From Armatimonas sp043757465 (GTDB lineage: Bacteria; Armatimonadota; Armatimonadia; Armatimonadales; Armatimonadaceae): a stretch of 64,000 nt of DNA. Below are positions 49,540 through 59,022 of the stretch, piece by piece. A program made the position numbers and the translations under genes. Position 1 is the first letter of the stretch. Every line of letters begins with the position of its first letter. The stretch lies in NCBI RefSeq assembly GCF_043757465.1, contig NZ_JAYVPL010000166.1, forward strand, positions 27,262 to 91,261, written 5' to 3'. Under the pieces are notes generated by a model that was not told the origin of the DNA, did not search any database, and saw nothing but the letters and a program-made list of their open reading frames with translations.

Positions 49540-49602
49540 CCCCCTAACCCCCGCCCGGCGGGGGGACAAGTTAGATTCCCCCGTCGGACGGGGGCCAGGG
49601 GG
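49540..49602. repeat. REPIN-like pair of GC-rich palindromes
   Basis: Left unit from 49540 (CCCCCTAACCCCC, then a GCC/GGC palindrome and a G-run), a spacer of about 9 bases (AGTTAGATT), and a right unit CCCCCGTCGGACGGGGG followed by CCAGGGGG ending at 49602. It is intergenic, upstream of the Gfo/Idh gene. Confidence 0.85.
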
Positions 49603-49610
49603 TGGGCATT

Positions 49611-49781
49611 TTAGGGCAGGCTGCGGTAGAGCGCGTTGGTGCGAGGGAAGCTGCCCCAGATGCGCTTGAGCAGTTCGACTACCTTGGACACGTTCTGCTC
49701 CACCTGAAGGTTCTGCGCCACGTAAAGCCAGCGATGGCGCAGCAGTGCCTCTTGTTGTTTTATGTGTGCATTTTGTCTCAT
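49611..49781 (-). pseudogene. Possible 5' remnant of a larger gene
   Basis: A short frame reading MRQNAHIKQQEALLRHRWL and YVAQNLQVEQNVSKVVELLK, then RIWGSFPRTNALYRSLP. The part ALLRHRWLYVAQNLQVEQNVSKVVELL resembles the N-terminus of larger glycosidase-like proteins, after which similarity ends, so this looks like a truncated gene start. The first codons come from the repeats of the glpK control region. Evidence is weak. Confidence 0.3.
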
Positions 49782-49809
49782 GTGTGCATTTTGCCGGTAA
49801 AATGCACAC

Positions 49810-49812
<3 letters not shown>
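49762..49812 (+). promoter_or_regulatory. glpK control region: direct repeats plus hairpin at the start codon
   Basis: ATGTGTGCATTTTG occurs at 49762-49775 and 49780-49793, an 18-base period. The second copy pairs with AAAATGCACACATG (49799-49812), giving a perfect 14-base inverted repeat around GCCGGT; the glpK ATG is its last three bases. A TAAAAT box (49798-49803) ends 6 bases before the ATG. The layout suggests an operator over the promoter. Confidence 0.6.
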
Positions 49813-51205
<1,393 letters not shown>

Positions 51206-51219
<14 letters not shown>

Positions 51220-51241
51220 TCCACGCGTGCCCTCTAGTCCA
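51206..51241. repeat. Perfect 18-base tandem duplication at convergent gene ends
   Basis: CGCGTGCCCTCTAGTCCA occurs at 51206-51223 and again at 51224-51241. The CTAG in copy one supplies the glpK stop, that in copy two supplies the stop of the convergent thioredoxin-fold gene. Confidence 0.95.
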
Positions 51242-52430
51242 TCGGGATGCCGAGCCTCTTCAGCGCGGGCTCGACACCTGCCGGAATATCACGGGAGCCC
51301 ACAAAGCTAGCGGCGATATTGCCGTCTTTGTCAATGATATAAGTGGTCGGGATGCCGCTGACTTTATAGAGTCTCTTGGCAACATTTCCCTCAGCACGCC
51401 CTAAGGGATCGAAGACCAGCGGGAAGGTGAATTTCTCCTGGTTTTTGGGCACCCATTCCGAGTACTTCTCTTTTGTATCCCAGACACAGACTCCCAGCAC
51501 CGTGATGTCGTCGCGGCCCTTGAGTTTCTGCCAGGTCTTCTCGATATGCGGCATTGTCACCATGCACGGCCCACACCAGGTCGCCCAGAAGTCCATCACG
51601 ACAATCTTTCCCTTGAAATCTGAGAGCTTAACGGGCTTACCATCGAGCGCATAGACCGTAAAGTCCGGCGCGGGCGTCCCCACGGCCAGAAGCGGAGGGC
51701 GTGGTGCGGCGGGAGCAGGCGTTGCGGCCTTGAAGGGGGTGATCCCCAGCCCGGGCGTATAGGCGAACGCCGTGGCGACGGGCAGAGCAACATTTTTCTC
51801 GATCTTGTGAATCGTCGCCGTGGTGGTCGTCTTTGCCCCCTCACCAACCTGGATGCTCTGCACCTTCCGCCGTGCCAGCCCATCCTGCCCAAAGTAGAGC
51901 ATCCCCGTGTACTGGATCTTATTGGTTCCCAGCATCACGGAGTAGCGATAGCTCACTCCATCACACTTTTCACCATCAATCGTCTCGGAATCAGTGAGCT
52001 TTAGCTCCTCTAAAGCCTTGCGCTCTTTCTGGGCAGCGAGCTGCGCCTTGAGGGTGCGCTTCTCGCTGAAAAACCCATCCCAGGGCTCCACGCCGAGGCT
52101 CATCGTCGCGGGATTCGCCGCGAGAGTCGTGTAGGTTTTTCCATTCTGGCGGACGTACTGTTTGCCGTCACTGAGCACCAGGGATGTCGGCAGCTCGCTC
52201 TTTTTCCCCTCAGCATCTAGCATCCAGAGCTCGTAGCGCAGAAAACCGGGCCGCCCCGCCAGCACCTGCGAGACCGTCCGACGCGTCTGCGCTGCACTTT
52301 GCGTCGCGATCTCGCCCTCGGCCTTGAACGAGTTCAGGCCTGCCAGCGCCTTCTCATTGGCCGCAAGTAGCGCTTCCGCTCGTGGGTCAATGGCATCCTG
52401 AACCAGAAAAACAATGGCTGGTAAAAACAT
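51234..52430 (-). CDS. TlpA/ResA-like thioredoxin-fold protein with an N-terminal beta domain
   Basis: A 398-residue exported protein. After a short hydrophobic start, residues about 15-225 form a beta-rich domain (FKAEGEIATQSAAQTRRTVSQVLAG, LVLSDGKQYVRQNGKTYTTL) resembling LolA/DUF2092-type lipoprotein-carrier folds. A Pro/Ala linker leads to a TlpA-like thioredoxin domain (about 255-398): PDFTVYALDGKPVKLSDFKGK, active-site CGPC in FWATWCGPCMVTMPHIE, and the cis-Pro in VSGIPTTYIIDKDG. It would reduce disulphides in the periplasm. A TATACT box inside a GCGGG hairpin and a GGGAGGAA ribosome site precede ATG 52430. Confidence 0.85.
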   Translation of the reverse strand: MFLPAIVFLVQDAIDPRAEALLAANEKALAGLNSFKAEGEIATQSAAQTRRTVSQVLAGRPGFLRYELWMLDAEGKKSELPTSLVLSDGKQYVRQNGKTYTTLAANPATMSLGVEPWDGFFSEKRTLKAQLAAQKERKALEELKLTDSETIDGEKCDGVSYRYSVMLGTNKIQYTGMLYFGQDGLARRKVQSIQVGEGAKTTTTATIHKIEKNVALPVATAFAYTPGLGITPFKAATPAPAAPRPPLLAVGTPAPDFTVYALDGKPVKLSDFKGKIVVMDFWATWCGPCMVTMPHIEKTWQKLKGRDDITVLGVCVWDTKEKYSEWVPKNQEKFTFPLVFDPLGRAEGNVAKRLYKVSGIPTTYIIDKDGNIAASFVGSRDIPAGVEPALKRLGIPMD

Positions 52431-52467
52431 AACAAATTCCTCCCGCCTTCAGTATAGCGGGAAAAAG

Positions 52468-53463
52468 CTAGTTTTTGGGATCGCAGATTGCGGTGAGCAC
52501 CACATCTCCGGCGGCGGCGGATTGGGAGAAGAGGCCCCAGACGATCTCACCAGTGGCGGGGTCTTCCTCGCCGTTGGTCTGGAGGAGCTTGCCGGGGAGC
52601 TTGGCCTTGATGAGCATCGCGACCAAGGCATCGTCGTTTTTATCTCCGCTAGGCCCGGCGTTGACCTGTTTTTTGGTCTTGTCCTTGACACTCTCCGTGA
52701 GGGCGCCAATCACTTTCTGAGTAGCTGTGCGCCGCTCGGCGTCGGTGAGTTTTTCGCCGAGCGCGGTCTTGAGTTCGGCATCTACAGCGGCAGCGAGGCG
52801 CTTCTTCAGGCGGAACTCTCCCAGCTCGGGGTGGGTGATCAGCAGGCCCAGAAGCGGCTCGCCAGGCCCGAAGAGCGCACGCCAGAGGCTCTGTTGGAGA
52901 TGGGTGGCAACCGTGGCCAGCGCGGCTTTATCGAGCGTGGGAACGGTGGTGGCGAGCAGGGCGAGCATCTCGGGCTCGGGGGTTGCCAGCTCGGAGGGTT
53001 TGGAACCACGCCAGCGGATCACTTCGCGGTACTCCAGAGTGCCATCGGGGAGGGTGCGCACCGAGAGCGTGTTGCCCAGGGTCGTGGTAGGGAGTGTCCC
53101 CTTGGGCGCGTCTTTCTTGGGCGGCGACTTGAGCGCGAGGTCGTCGGAGAGCGTCTCCCCGGCGGCGAAGGCACGGGTGGCCGTCACGATTAGGTCGCTC
53201 TCGTTCTTGGGATCTTTCTCGCGGGTCACTTTCCAGCCCGGTGTTCTGGGCGGGGCGATCAGGTCATCGAGCGACGGCCCCATCGTGAAACCATCGGTGC
53301 TGGGGGCGCTGCCCCGGTAGACCACAGTACGCACAAAGGAGCCGTCGGCCTTCACTTCGGTGTTCGCGGCAATGCGGGCGCAGCCACTCAGCAGCACCAG
53401 AGCTGCACTCAGCAGCAGAGCGCTAGTGGCGCTGAACCAGTGTAACTTTTTCGGCAAGCTCAT
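52468..53463 (-). CDS. Lipoprotein of unknown function
   Basis: A 331-residue protein starting at ATG 53463 with a lipobox signal (SALLLSAALVLLSGC, Cys at about 28). The mature part has a beta-type N-terminal half with the phrase VKADGSFVRTVVYRGSAP, typical of small outer-membrane-facing lipoproteins with a TxxDGS start, and a helical C-terminal half (LTDAERRTATQKVIGALTESVKDKTKK). No family was recognised. The start overlaps the zinc-ribbon gene by 41 bases, so the pair is probably translationally coupled. Confidence 0.7.
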   Translation of the reverse strand: MSLPKKLHWFSATSALLLSAALVLLSGCARIAANTEVKADGSFVRTVVYRGSAPSTDGFTMGPSLDDLIAPPRTPGWKVTREKDPKNESDLIVTATRAFAAGETLSDDLALKSPPKKDAPKGTLPTTTLGNTLSVRTLPDGTLEYREVIRWRGSKPSELATPEPEMLALLATTVPTLDKAALATVATHLQQSLWRALFGPGEPLLGLLITHPELGEFRLKKRLAAAVDAELKTALGEKLTDAERRTATQKVIGALTESVKDKTKKQVNAGPSGDKNDDALVAMLIKAKLPGKLLQTNGEEDPATGEIVWGLFSQSAAAGDVVLTAICDPKN

Positions 53464-54433
53464 CCTCGCTCCTGAGGCGATTATACTCCGCCTCCAGCTC
53501 ATCGAAGGCACTCTCGAACTCTCCCAGAGCGGCACGGGCATTGAAGACATCCAGTGAATGCAGCGCCGCGTTCCCTGTGCCCAAAGTACTCGTGAGCGCT
53601 TCCTCCACGGGGGCGATTCCCTGCACGGCCAGGCGGGCCTGCTCCACAATCAGTGCCTCACGGAGCTGATCGCAGCTCTCTAAGGCATTGCGCAGCCGCT
53701 CCAGACACCGGCGTGCCTCGGGCAGGTCGGTCAGATCCACGCCCTTCCAGTCGTCGAGATACTGTTTTCCCTGAGCACGGAGGCGCTCTAACTGACGCAG
53801 ACGTTGATTGCACGCCTCGTGAGTCAGCGACTCCCAATCGGCTGCCAGTGGCTCCAGAGCGTTTTGCCAGCGCACCAGAGCGATCTCCCAGAGCTTGGCG
53901 TGGTAGCGATCTCGCTGTTTAGAGAGCACCCCCGCGGCGGAGTCAATGGTCTGACGCACTTTACTCCAGCGCTCGTGCGTGGCGGCATCGCCCACAGAGG
54001 TAACGACTTGCTGGCGGGTCTCTTCCAGGCGCTGCTCGCGCTGGGCAATATCACTAAGGCGCTGCCGGATCGTCTCTTCGTCGTTGCGCAGACAGTCAAT
54101 CACGCGCTTGGCAAGCTGTGAGAGCTCCGGAGGAGCCCACTCTTTGTCAGCCCCGAGCAAGACCCCTAGGCTAACTCCCACGGCAACTCCGACCGCAACT
54201 CCCATTCCCGCCATCAGAAACCCACCGATCACGGCACCAATAAAGCCTCCGAAAGCGGCACGCGCTCCATCGGTCATCGGAGTTTCCATGGTCAGGGTAT
54301 CGCCCTGTGCGACAATATCGGGAATGCCCCGATCAGGGCGCTCATTGCGGGGATCCGCAATGCCACAGTTTGGACAGCGACGATCCGCCGTCGTTACAAA
54401 GTAATCACACGCACAGCAGCGCTTGTACTTCAT
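53423..54433 (-). CDS. Zinc-ribbon, glycine-zipper and coiled-coil protein of unknown function
   Basis: A 336-residue protein. Residues 6-23 hold a CxxC...CxxC zinc ribbon (RCCACDYF, RRCPNCG). Residues about 58-95 are a Gly/Ala/Val-rich segment (GGFIGAVIGGFLMAGMGVAVGVAVGVSLGVLLG), here quoted only in part as GGFIGAVIGGFLMAG, resembling glycine-zipper membrane insertions. The rest, about 230 residues, is Arg/Leu/Glu-rich coiled coil. The combination suggests a membrane-associated protein with a cytoplasmic ribbon. GAAGG lies before the ATG. It precedes and overlaps the lipoprotein gene. Confidence 0.65.
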   Translation of the reverse strand: MKYKRCCACDYFVTTADRRCPNCGIADPRNERPDRGIPDIVAQGDTLTMETPMTDGARAAFGGFIGAVIGGFLMAGMGVAVGVAVGVSLGVLLGADKEWAPPELSQLAKRVIDCLRNDEETIRQRLSDIAQREQRLEETRQQVVTSVGDAATHERWSKVRQTIDSAAGVLSKQRDRYHAKLWEIALVRWQNALEPLAADWESLTHEACNQRLRQLERLRAQGKQYLDDWKGVDLTDLPEARRCLERLRNALESCDQLREALIVEQARLAVQGIAPVEEALTSTLGTGNAALHSLDVFNARAALGEFESAFDELEAEYNRLRSEDELAEKVTLVQRH

Positions 54434-54576
54434 GCCTTCACTTGCTCCCGACAGGGTGATCTAAACATCGCAAAGTAGTCCCGCAGTATATCTCTAAACA
54501 TCCAAAAATACCACGTCCCCCGTTACTAATCTATACGTAAAACGAGGGACGCTGGTTTCAGTTTTTTAGAAAGTCT

Positions 54577-55137
54577 CTACAAGCGCCAGCCTAGCCCGAG
54601 ATTCATCCCTGAGAAATCGAAGTTGCGAACCTTACTGAAAGCATAGTAACGCCCCTCGACATAGAAGCGATTCCCTACTGAGACGCCACCAAAGACACTT
54701 CCCCCCGTCCCGGTGCGCCAGCCGCTCGGGATATTGTCCAGTAAGAAGCTGGAGCGAAAGTTGGTGACAAGTAAGTTGACAGATGCCCCAAAGTAGGGCC
54801 GTGTGCTCTTACTCTCCGAGATTCCCCGACGGTAGACAAGCCCGATGGGTGCCAGGAGGACTTCAGCCTCCTTGGAGCGTGAGGAGATAAAGTTCAGATC
54901 GAAGTTCACCTCGCCCTTTGCTTTGGGAGCCGCCACATCGCCTATGCCAAGACCGATATTAGTCCATGACCCCCCAAAACGATCCCGTGCGAGCCGTGAA
55001 GCAGGCGTGTAAAAACCAAGCTGCGGGCCTAAAAGCAGATGTTTACGTGCTTTCTGCTCCTGCGCATGCGCAGGCAGGGCTGTAAGAGCAGCCAGACCCA
55101 GGGCAGACAAGGTAAAAAGATTTTTCAGATGCATCAT
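54577..55137 (-). CDS. Small exported protein, probable outer-membrane beta-barrel
   Basis: A 186-residue protein. Signal peptide MMHLKNLFTLSALGLAALTALPAHA, then alternating strands rich in Gly and aromatic residues (LLLGPQLGFYTPASRLA, NFDLNFISS, YFGASVNLLVTNF, VFGGVSVGNRFYVEGRYYAFS) and a C-terminal LGLGWRL, as in eight-stranded barrels that end with an aromatic-x-hydrophobic strand. Function is unknown. An AAGGAA ribosome site is present. It is divergent from the deacetylase gene (92-base gap). The 143 bases after its stop (54434-54576) show nothing recognisable. Confidence 0.7.
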   Translation of the reverse strand: MMHLKNLFTLSALGLAALTALPAHAQEQKARKHLLLGPQLGFYTPASRLARDRFGGSWTNIGLGIGDVAAPKAKGEVNFDLNFISSRSKEAEVLLAPIGLVYRRGISESKSTRPYFGASVNLLVTNFRSSFLLDNIPSGWRTGTGGSVFGGVSVGNRFYVEGRYYAFSKVRNFDFSGMNLGLGWRL

Positions 55138-55213
55138 TCCTTTTCCTTCTGTTCAGCGCAAGTGTGCGCCTCACAGATCATCGGCAGAAAACGCGCCAAA
55201 CTGAAGCAGGTGG

Positions 55214-55219
55214 TATAAT
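55214..55219 (+). promoter_or_regulatory. Consensus -10 box of the polysaccharide deacetylase gene
   Basis: A perfect TATAAT ends 10 bases before ATG 55230; no clear -35 box was seen. It supports that start over the upstream frame. Confidence 0.5.
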
Positions 55220-55229
55220 TGCCTCTGAG

Positions 55230-57032
55230 ATGGCAAGAGATAATTCGGAGCTTGCCGCCCCGGGATGCGTCGTCGCAGCACTTGGTGTGGCGGCGTTTTT
55301 TTGCGCCTCGGCGCACGCGCGCGACCCGCTGGAAGCCTACCCGGCGGCGCTTGACGAGGCAGTGACGCACCTGGAGGCCGGTGAGCATGGGCAGGCGCGA
55401 TCCGCGCTCGTCAGGGCGCTCGACCTTGATAGTAACGAGTTCTGTGGGTTACTGGCGGTGGCGGCGCTAGCGCTCCACACCGGAGACGGCAAAAATGCGG
55501 AGCAGGCGCTCCGGCGTGCGCAGGAGCAAGATCCGAGTCATTCTCTGGTTCCCCTCGGGCTGGCACAGGCGCGGCTCCTTCTGAAAGATCGCGCAGGAGC
55601 CGCCGCTCTGGCCCCCGACAACTCCAACCTGAGCCTCTATATCCGCTACCTTACCGGAGATCGCTCGATTCACCGTGAGCTGGCGGACGTCAAGCCAGAC
55701 GAGCTTGATGCCCTTCGGTTAGAGCTTGCCGGAATGGTAGCTCTTCGCGAGGGCGACGAGGGGCGCGGCCATGCGCTACTGACCGCGCTGCTGGCGCGAC
55801 CTGAGTGGCACGCTTGCGAGGAGTCCCGCGCCCTGACCCTGCCCTTTGTGGAAACCCGGATGGCGGAGGGCTGCGCAGGCCGACTCGCGCCCATTCCACT
55901 TCCGCAACCCATCGCCCACATGCAGACTCTCAGCGGCCAGGCCACCCTGACACCAGGTAAGATCCCCGAGGGCACCGCAGTGGTGACGTACCATGTCCCC
56001 GGCGGCTACACGGCCATGACCAATAGCCCGCCGTTTGTCACCACCTGGAACACCGGGCGACTCGCCAATGGCCTCTACACTCTGATTATCACGGCCAGTA
56101 ACACCCTAGGCCAGCCCCTGAATGAGCGGCGGCGCGTGGTCAGGATCGCCAATAAAACAGCCGGTACATCGTCGCGGCTCTCGCCCGAGCAGCGCGAGGT
56201 GCTAGAGACACGGCTCCTGGCGCTCCTGACGCCGCAGCCCAGCCGGAAAGCTGCGCACTACGCGCTTGCCCAGTGGGCCGTCCGCAATAAAAACAGCGCG
56301 GAAGCCCTCGCACGAATCGAGTCCGTGGTCGCGATAGACCCGCAGTTCCACTCCGCCTACGCCTCGCTGAAGCAGTACAACAAGCGCTACGTCGGCATGG
56401 GCAATGGCTACTGGCGGGGACAGACGGCCCAGAAGCTTGTCGCACTCACCCTGGACGATGGCCCCAACCCGCTCAAGTACCGTACCCCGGCGCTCTTGGA
56501 TACCTTGCGCAACCTGGATATCAAGGCGACTTTCTTTATTGTCGGCTCCCGTGCGGAGGCGAACCCGGAGCTGATCCAGCGCATGGACACTGAGGGTCAT
56601 GAGATCGCCAATCACAGCTACAGCCACCCCAACCTGACTTTTCTTACCCCGGATGCGGTTCGCAAAGAGCTCTGCCGCACGAGTGTGGTGGTTCGTGACA
56701 TCACGGGCAAGCGCCCACGCTTCTACCGCCCCCCTGGCGGGAACTTCAACGGGGCTATCGCCGACGCCGCCTCCACGCTGGGCATGAACGGAGCGTACTG
56801 GACCGTGGATGGCTTTAAATTTGAGCACGCCCCGCACCTTCCCGAGGACCTAATCCGCTACGTCGTTCCGCGTGTGAAGCCGGGCTCCATTCTGCTGCTC
56901 CATAATGCCCCCGAAAACACCATTAGCGCACTGCCCGAGATTGTTCGTGCACTACAGGCACAAGGCTACGAGTTCGTCACCATGAGTGATCTGGTTCACC
57001 GCAGTAAGCCCGCCCCAAATACAAAGCTATGA
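55230..57032 (+). CDS. Polysaccharide deacetylase with TPR and Ig-like regions
   Basis: A 600-residue protein. An N-terminal hydrophobic segment (CVVAALGVAAFFCASAHA) exports it. Residues about 30-120 are TPR-like (LEAGEHGQARSALVRALDLD); about 225-310 look like an Ig-type domain (HMQTLSGQATLTPGKIPEGT). The NodB domain covers about 400-580: TLDDGPNP (motif 1, catalytic Asp pair), HSYSHPN (metal His-x3-His), RFYRPPGG (motif 3) and HNAPENT near the end. It should remove acetyl groups from an envelope or extracellular glycan. The stop overlaps serC by 4 bases (ATGA). Confidence 0.88.
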   Translation: MARDNSELAAPGCVVAALGVAAFFCASAHARDPLEAYPAALDEAVTHLEAGEHGQARSALVRALDLDSNEFCGLLAVAALALHTGDGKNAEQALRRAQEQDPSHSLVPLGLAQARLLLKDRAGAAALAPDNSNLSLYIRYLTGDRSIHRELADVKPDELDALRLELAGMVALREGDEGRGHALLTALLARPEWHACEESRALTLPFVETRMAEGCAGRLAPIPLPQPIAHMQTLSGQATLTPGKIPEGTAVVTYHVPGGYTAMTNSPPFVTTWNTGRLANGLYTLIITASNTLGQPLNERRRVVRIANKTAGTSSRLSPEQREVLETRLLALLTPQPSRKAAHYALAQWAVRNKNSAEALARIESVVAIDPQFHSAYASLKQYNKRYVGMGNGYWRGQTAQKLVALTLDDGPNPLKYRTPALLDTLRNLDIKATFFIVGSRAEANPELIQRMDTEGHEIANHSYSHPNLTFLTPDAVRKELCRTSVVVRDITGKRPRFYRPPGGNFNGAIADAASTLGMNGAYWTVDGFKFEHAPHLPEDLIRYVVPRVKPGSILLLHNAPENTISALPEIVRALQAQGYEFVTMSDLVHRSKPAPNTKL

Positions 57033-58111
57033 ATCGAATCTATAATTTTTCCGCAGGCCCTGGCACTCTCCCCGTCCCTGTTCTCGAAGAAGCGAGCCAG
57101 GCAATTTTAGAGTTCCAGAACTCTGGAATGTCAATACTGGAGCTATCTCACAGAGGTAAGTGGTACGATCCGGTTCACGCCGACGCACAAGTACAGGTTC
57201 TCGCAACCCTCGGTCTCTCCGAGAGCGAGTATGCCCTCGCGCTGCTGGGTGGTGGCGCGAGCTTGCAGTTTGCGATGCTTCCCCTGAACTTTCTGGGTAC
57301 GGGGCAGACGGCGGACTATGTGGATGCGGGCGAGTGGGGCGCGAAGGCAATCGGTGAGGCTAGGCGCGTTGGCAGTGTCCATCTGGCGGGTTCGTCTAAA
57401 ACGACAAACTACGACCGCTTGCCTGAGCTCACCCCATCTGGCAACGCCCGCTACTTCCACCTGACCACTAATAATACGATTGAGGGGACGCAGGTCTTTG
57501 CGCTCCCCGAAACTGGCGGTGCCCCCCTGATTGCCGATGCCTCGTCGGATATCTTCGGCGTGGACAGAGACTACAGTCAGTTCGATCTGATCTATGCCGG
57601 CGCACAGAAGAACGCGGGACCGGCAGGCGTGACGATGGTCGTGGTGCGAAAGGCGTTTCTGGAGACGGCGCACAAAAATATCGCCCCCATGCTCTCCTAC
57701 GCGACTCAGTGCGAGAAGCAGTCGCTCTATAACACCCCACCCGTCTTCCCGATCTATGTTCTAGGACTGACCCTCAAGTGGATCGCCGCTGAGGGCGGTG
57801 TGGCGGCAATTGCGGCACGTAACCAGGCTAAGGCGCAGCGAATTTATGAGGCACTAGATGCTTGTGCCCCCGTCTTCTCCTCTTGCGTAGCCGTAAAAGA
57901 GCACCGCTCGTGGATGAACCTCACTTTCCGCGTGGCAACGACGGAGCTGGAGAAAGCATTTTTAGCGGAGGCAGTGGCGGCGGGCATGGACGGTCTCCCA
58001 GGGCACCGCAATGTCGGGGGCTTCCGTGCAAGCATCTACAACGCCTTCCCCATGGCGGGCTGCGATGCTCTCGCGGCGCTCATCCATGACTTTGCCCGGC
58101 GCAAGGGCTAG
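57029..58111 (+). CDS. serC: Phosphoserine aminotransferase
   Basis: A 360-residue class V aminotransferase for serine synthesis. IYNFSAGPGTLPVPVLEEA opens it; the PLP Lys is in IYAGAQKNAGPAGVTMVVV; LGGGASLQFAMLPLNFLG and NTIEGTQV are conserved; RASIYNAFP near the end is typical. Length is normal. It is translationally coupled to the deacetylase gene, and its end overlaps the convergent aldose epimerase gene by 4 bases. Confidence 0.96.
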   Translation: MNRIYNFSAGPGTLPVPVLEEASQAILEFQNSGMSILELSHRGKWYDPVHADAQVQVLATLGLSESEYALALLGGGASLQFAMLPLNFLGTGQTADYVDAGEWGAKAIGEARRVGSVHLAGSSKTTNYDRLPELTPSGNARYFHLTTNNTIEGTQVFALPETGGAPLIADASSDIFGVDRDYSQFDLIYAGAQKNAGPAGVTMVVVRKAFLETAHKNIAPMLSYATQCEKQSLYNTPPVFPIYVLGLTLKWIAAEGGVAAIAARNQAKAQRIYEALDACAPVFSSCVAVKEHRSWMNLTFRVATTELEKAFLAEAVAAGMDGLPGHRNVGGFRASIYNAFPMAGCDALAALIHDFARRKG

Positions 58112-59022
58112 CCAACACCCCAGCTTCCCACAAAGCGTGCTCCCGGCTCCAGGCGGCGCAGCCCCCACGCCGGGTGGTTGAAGGCATCGCTTCCGCAGGT
58201 CATGGGCTCGATTGCAAGAGAGCCCCGTCGGTACTCAGCGGGCATGTTCTCCCCCGTGTAGAGCACCACATAATCGAACGCCTCATCCATCCAAACCGTC
58301 ACCGACTTGCCTTTGCCTGTCAGTTTGCCCCTGCCTGTCAGGGTCACCCGTGCGCGACCATCGGAGCCGCGCTGCGGGCCGAGAAAACAGTGATTGAAGA
58401 CAGTCGCGCCAATCGGAGCGGGGCGGCTAAAATCGAGTCCGGCTTCGGCAACCGAGAAAATCTTGCCAGTGGGGATAAACTGCACCATCTCCAGCACGGA
58501 GTCAAAAGGCAGCGTGAGCCAGTCCATATCTACCTGCTCGGAGCCGACCGTGAAGTACGGATGGAAGCCCGTCGCCACGGGCGCGGCCACTGCCCCGGTA
58601 TTTGTGATCCCAAAATCGCAGCGCAGGCCCTCGTCGCTGAGCGTGTACGCAAGTTCCAAGTCCAGTGGGAACGGATAACCGGGCGCACCCGTGAACGCCA
58701 GCGTAAAACGCGCACGGCTCTCGCTCTGCTCAGCAGTAGTCCAGTCTATCGTCCGCACAAACCCATGAATGGCATTGGGGCCATCTTTGTCGGTCTGGGG
58801 CAACTGATAGCGCACTTCGTCCCATAGGTACGTCCCGCCACCGACGCGCCCGGGAAAGGGGATCAGCACATCGCCCTGTCCGCCCTGCTTGTTGGCGATG
58901 CCCCGGTAGCCCGTCGCCACCGATTGACCATCTTTTGTCACGCCCCGCAGCGACGCGCCGTACGCCGCGACTACCGCTTCCCATGCGCCGTGGCGCAGAA
59001 TAATTTCCTGATCTTCGTTCAT
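58108..59022 (-). CDS. Aldose 1-epimerase (galactose mutarotase family)
   Basis: A 304-residue beta-sandwich of the aldose 1-epimerase family. Likely catalytic His is in ATGFHPYFTVGS and the Glu in SLAIEPMTC; FPGRVGGGTYLWDEVRYQLPQTDKDGPNAIHGF matches the family's start with PFxNR-like FPGRV. ATG start overlapping the enolase-superfamily gene by 4 bases. It is the last gene of a sugar-acid operon and probably interconverts anomers of the sugar feeding that pathway. Confidence 0.88.
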   Translation of the reverse strand: MNEDQEIILRHGAWEAVVAAYGASLRGVTKDGQSVATGYRGIANKQGGQGDVLIPFPGRVGGGTYLWDEVRYQLPQTDKDGPNAIHGFVRTIDWTTAEQSESRARFTLAFTGAPGYPFPLDLELAYTLSDEGLRCDFGITNTGAVAAPVATGFHPYFTVGSEQVDMDWLTLPFDSVLEMVQFIPTGKIFSVAEAGLDFSRPAPIGATVFNHCFLGPQRGSDGRARVTLTGRGKLTGKGKSVTVWMDEAFDYVVLYTGENMPAEYRRGSLAIEPMTCGSDAFNHPAWGLRRLEPGARFVGSWGVG

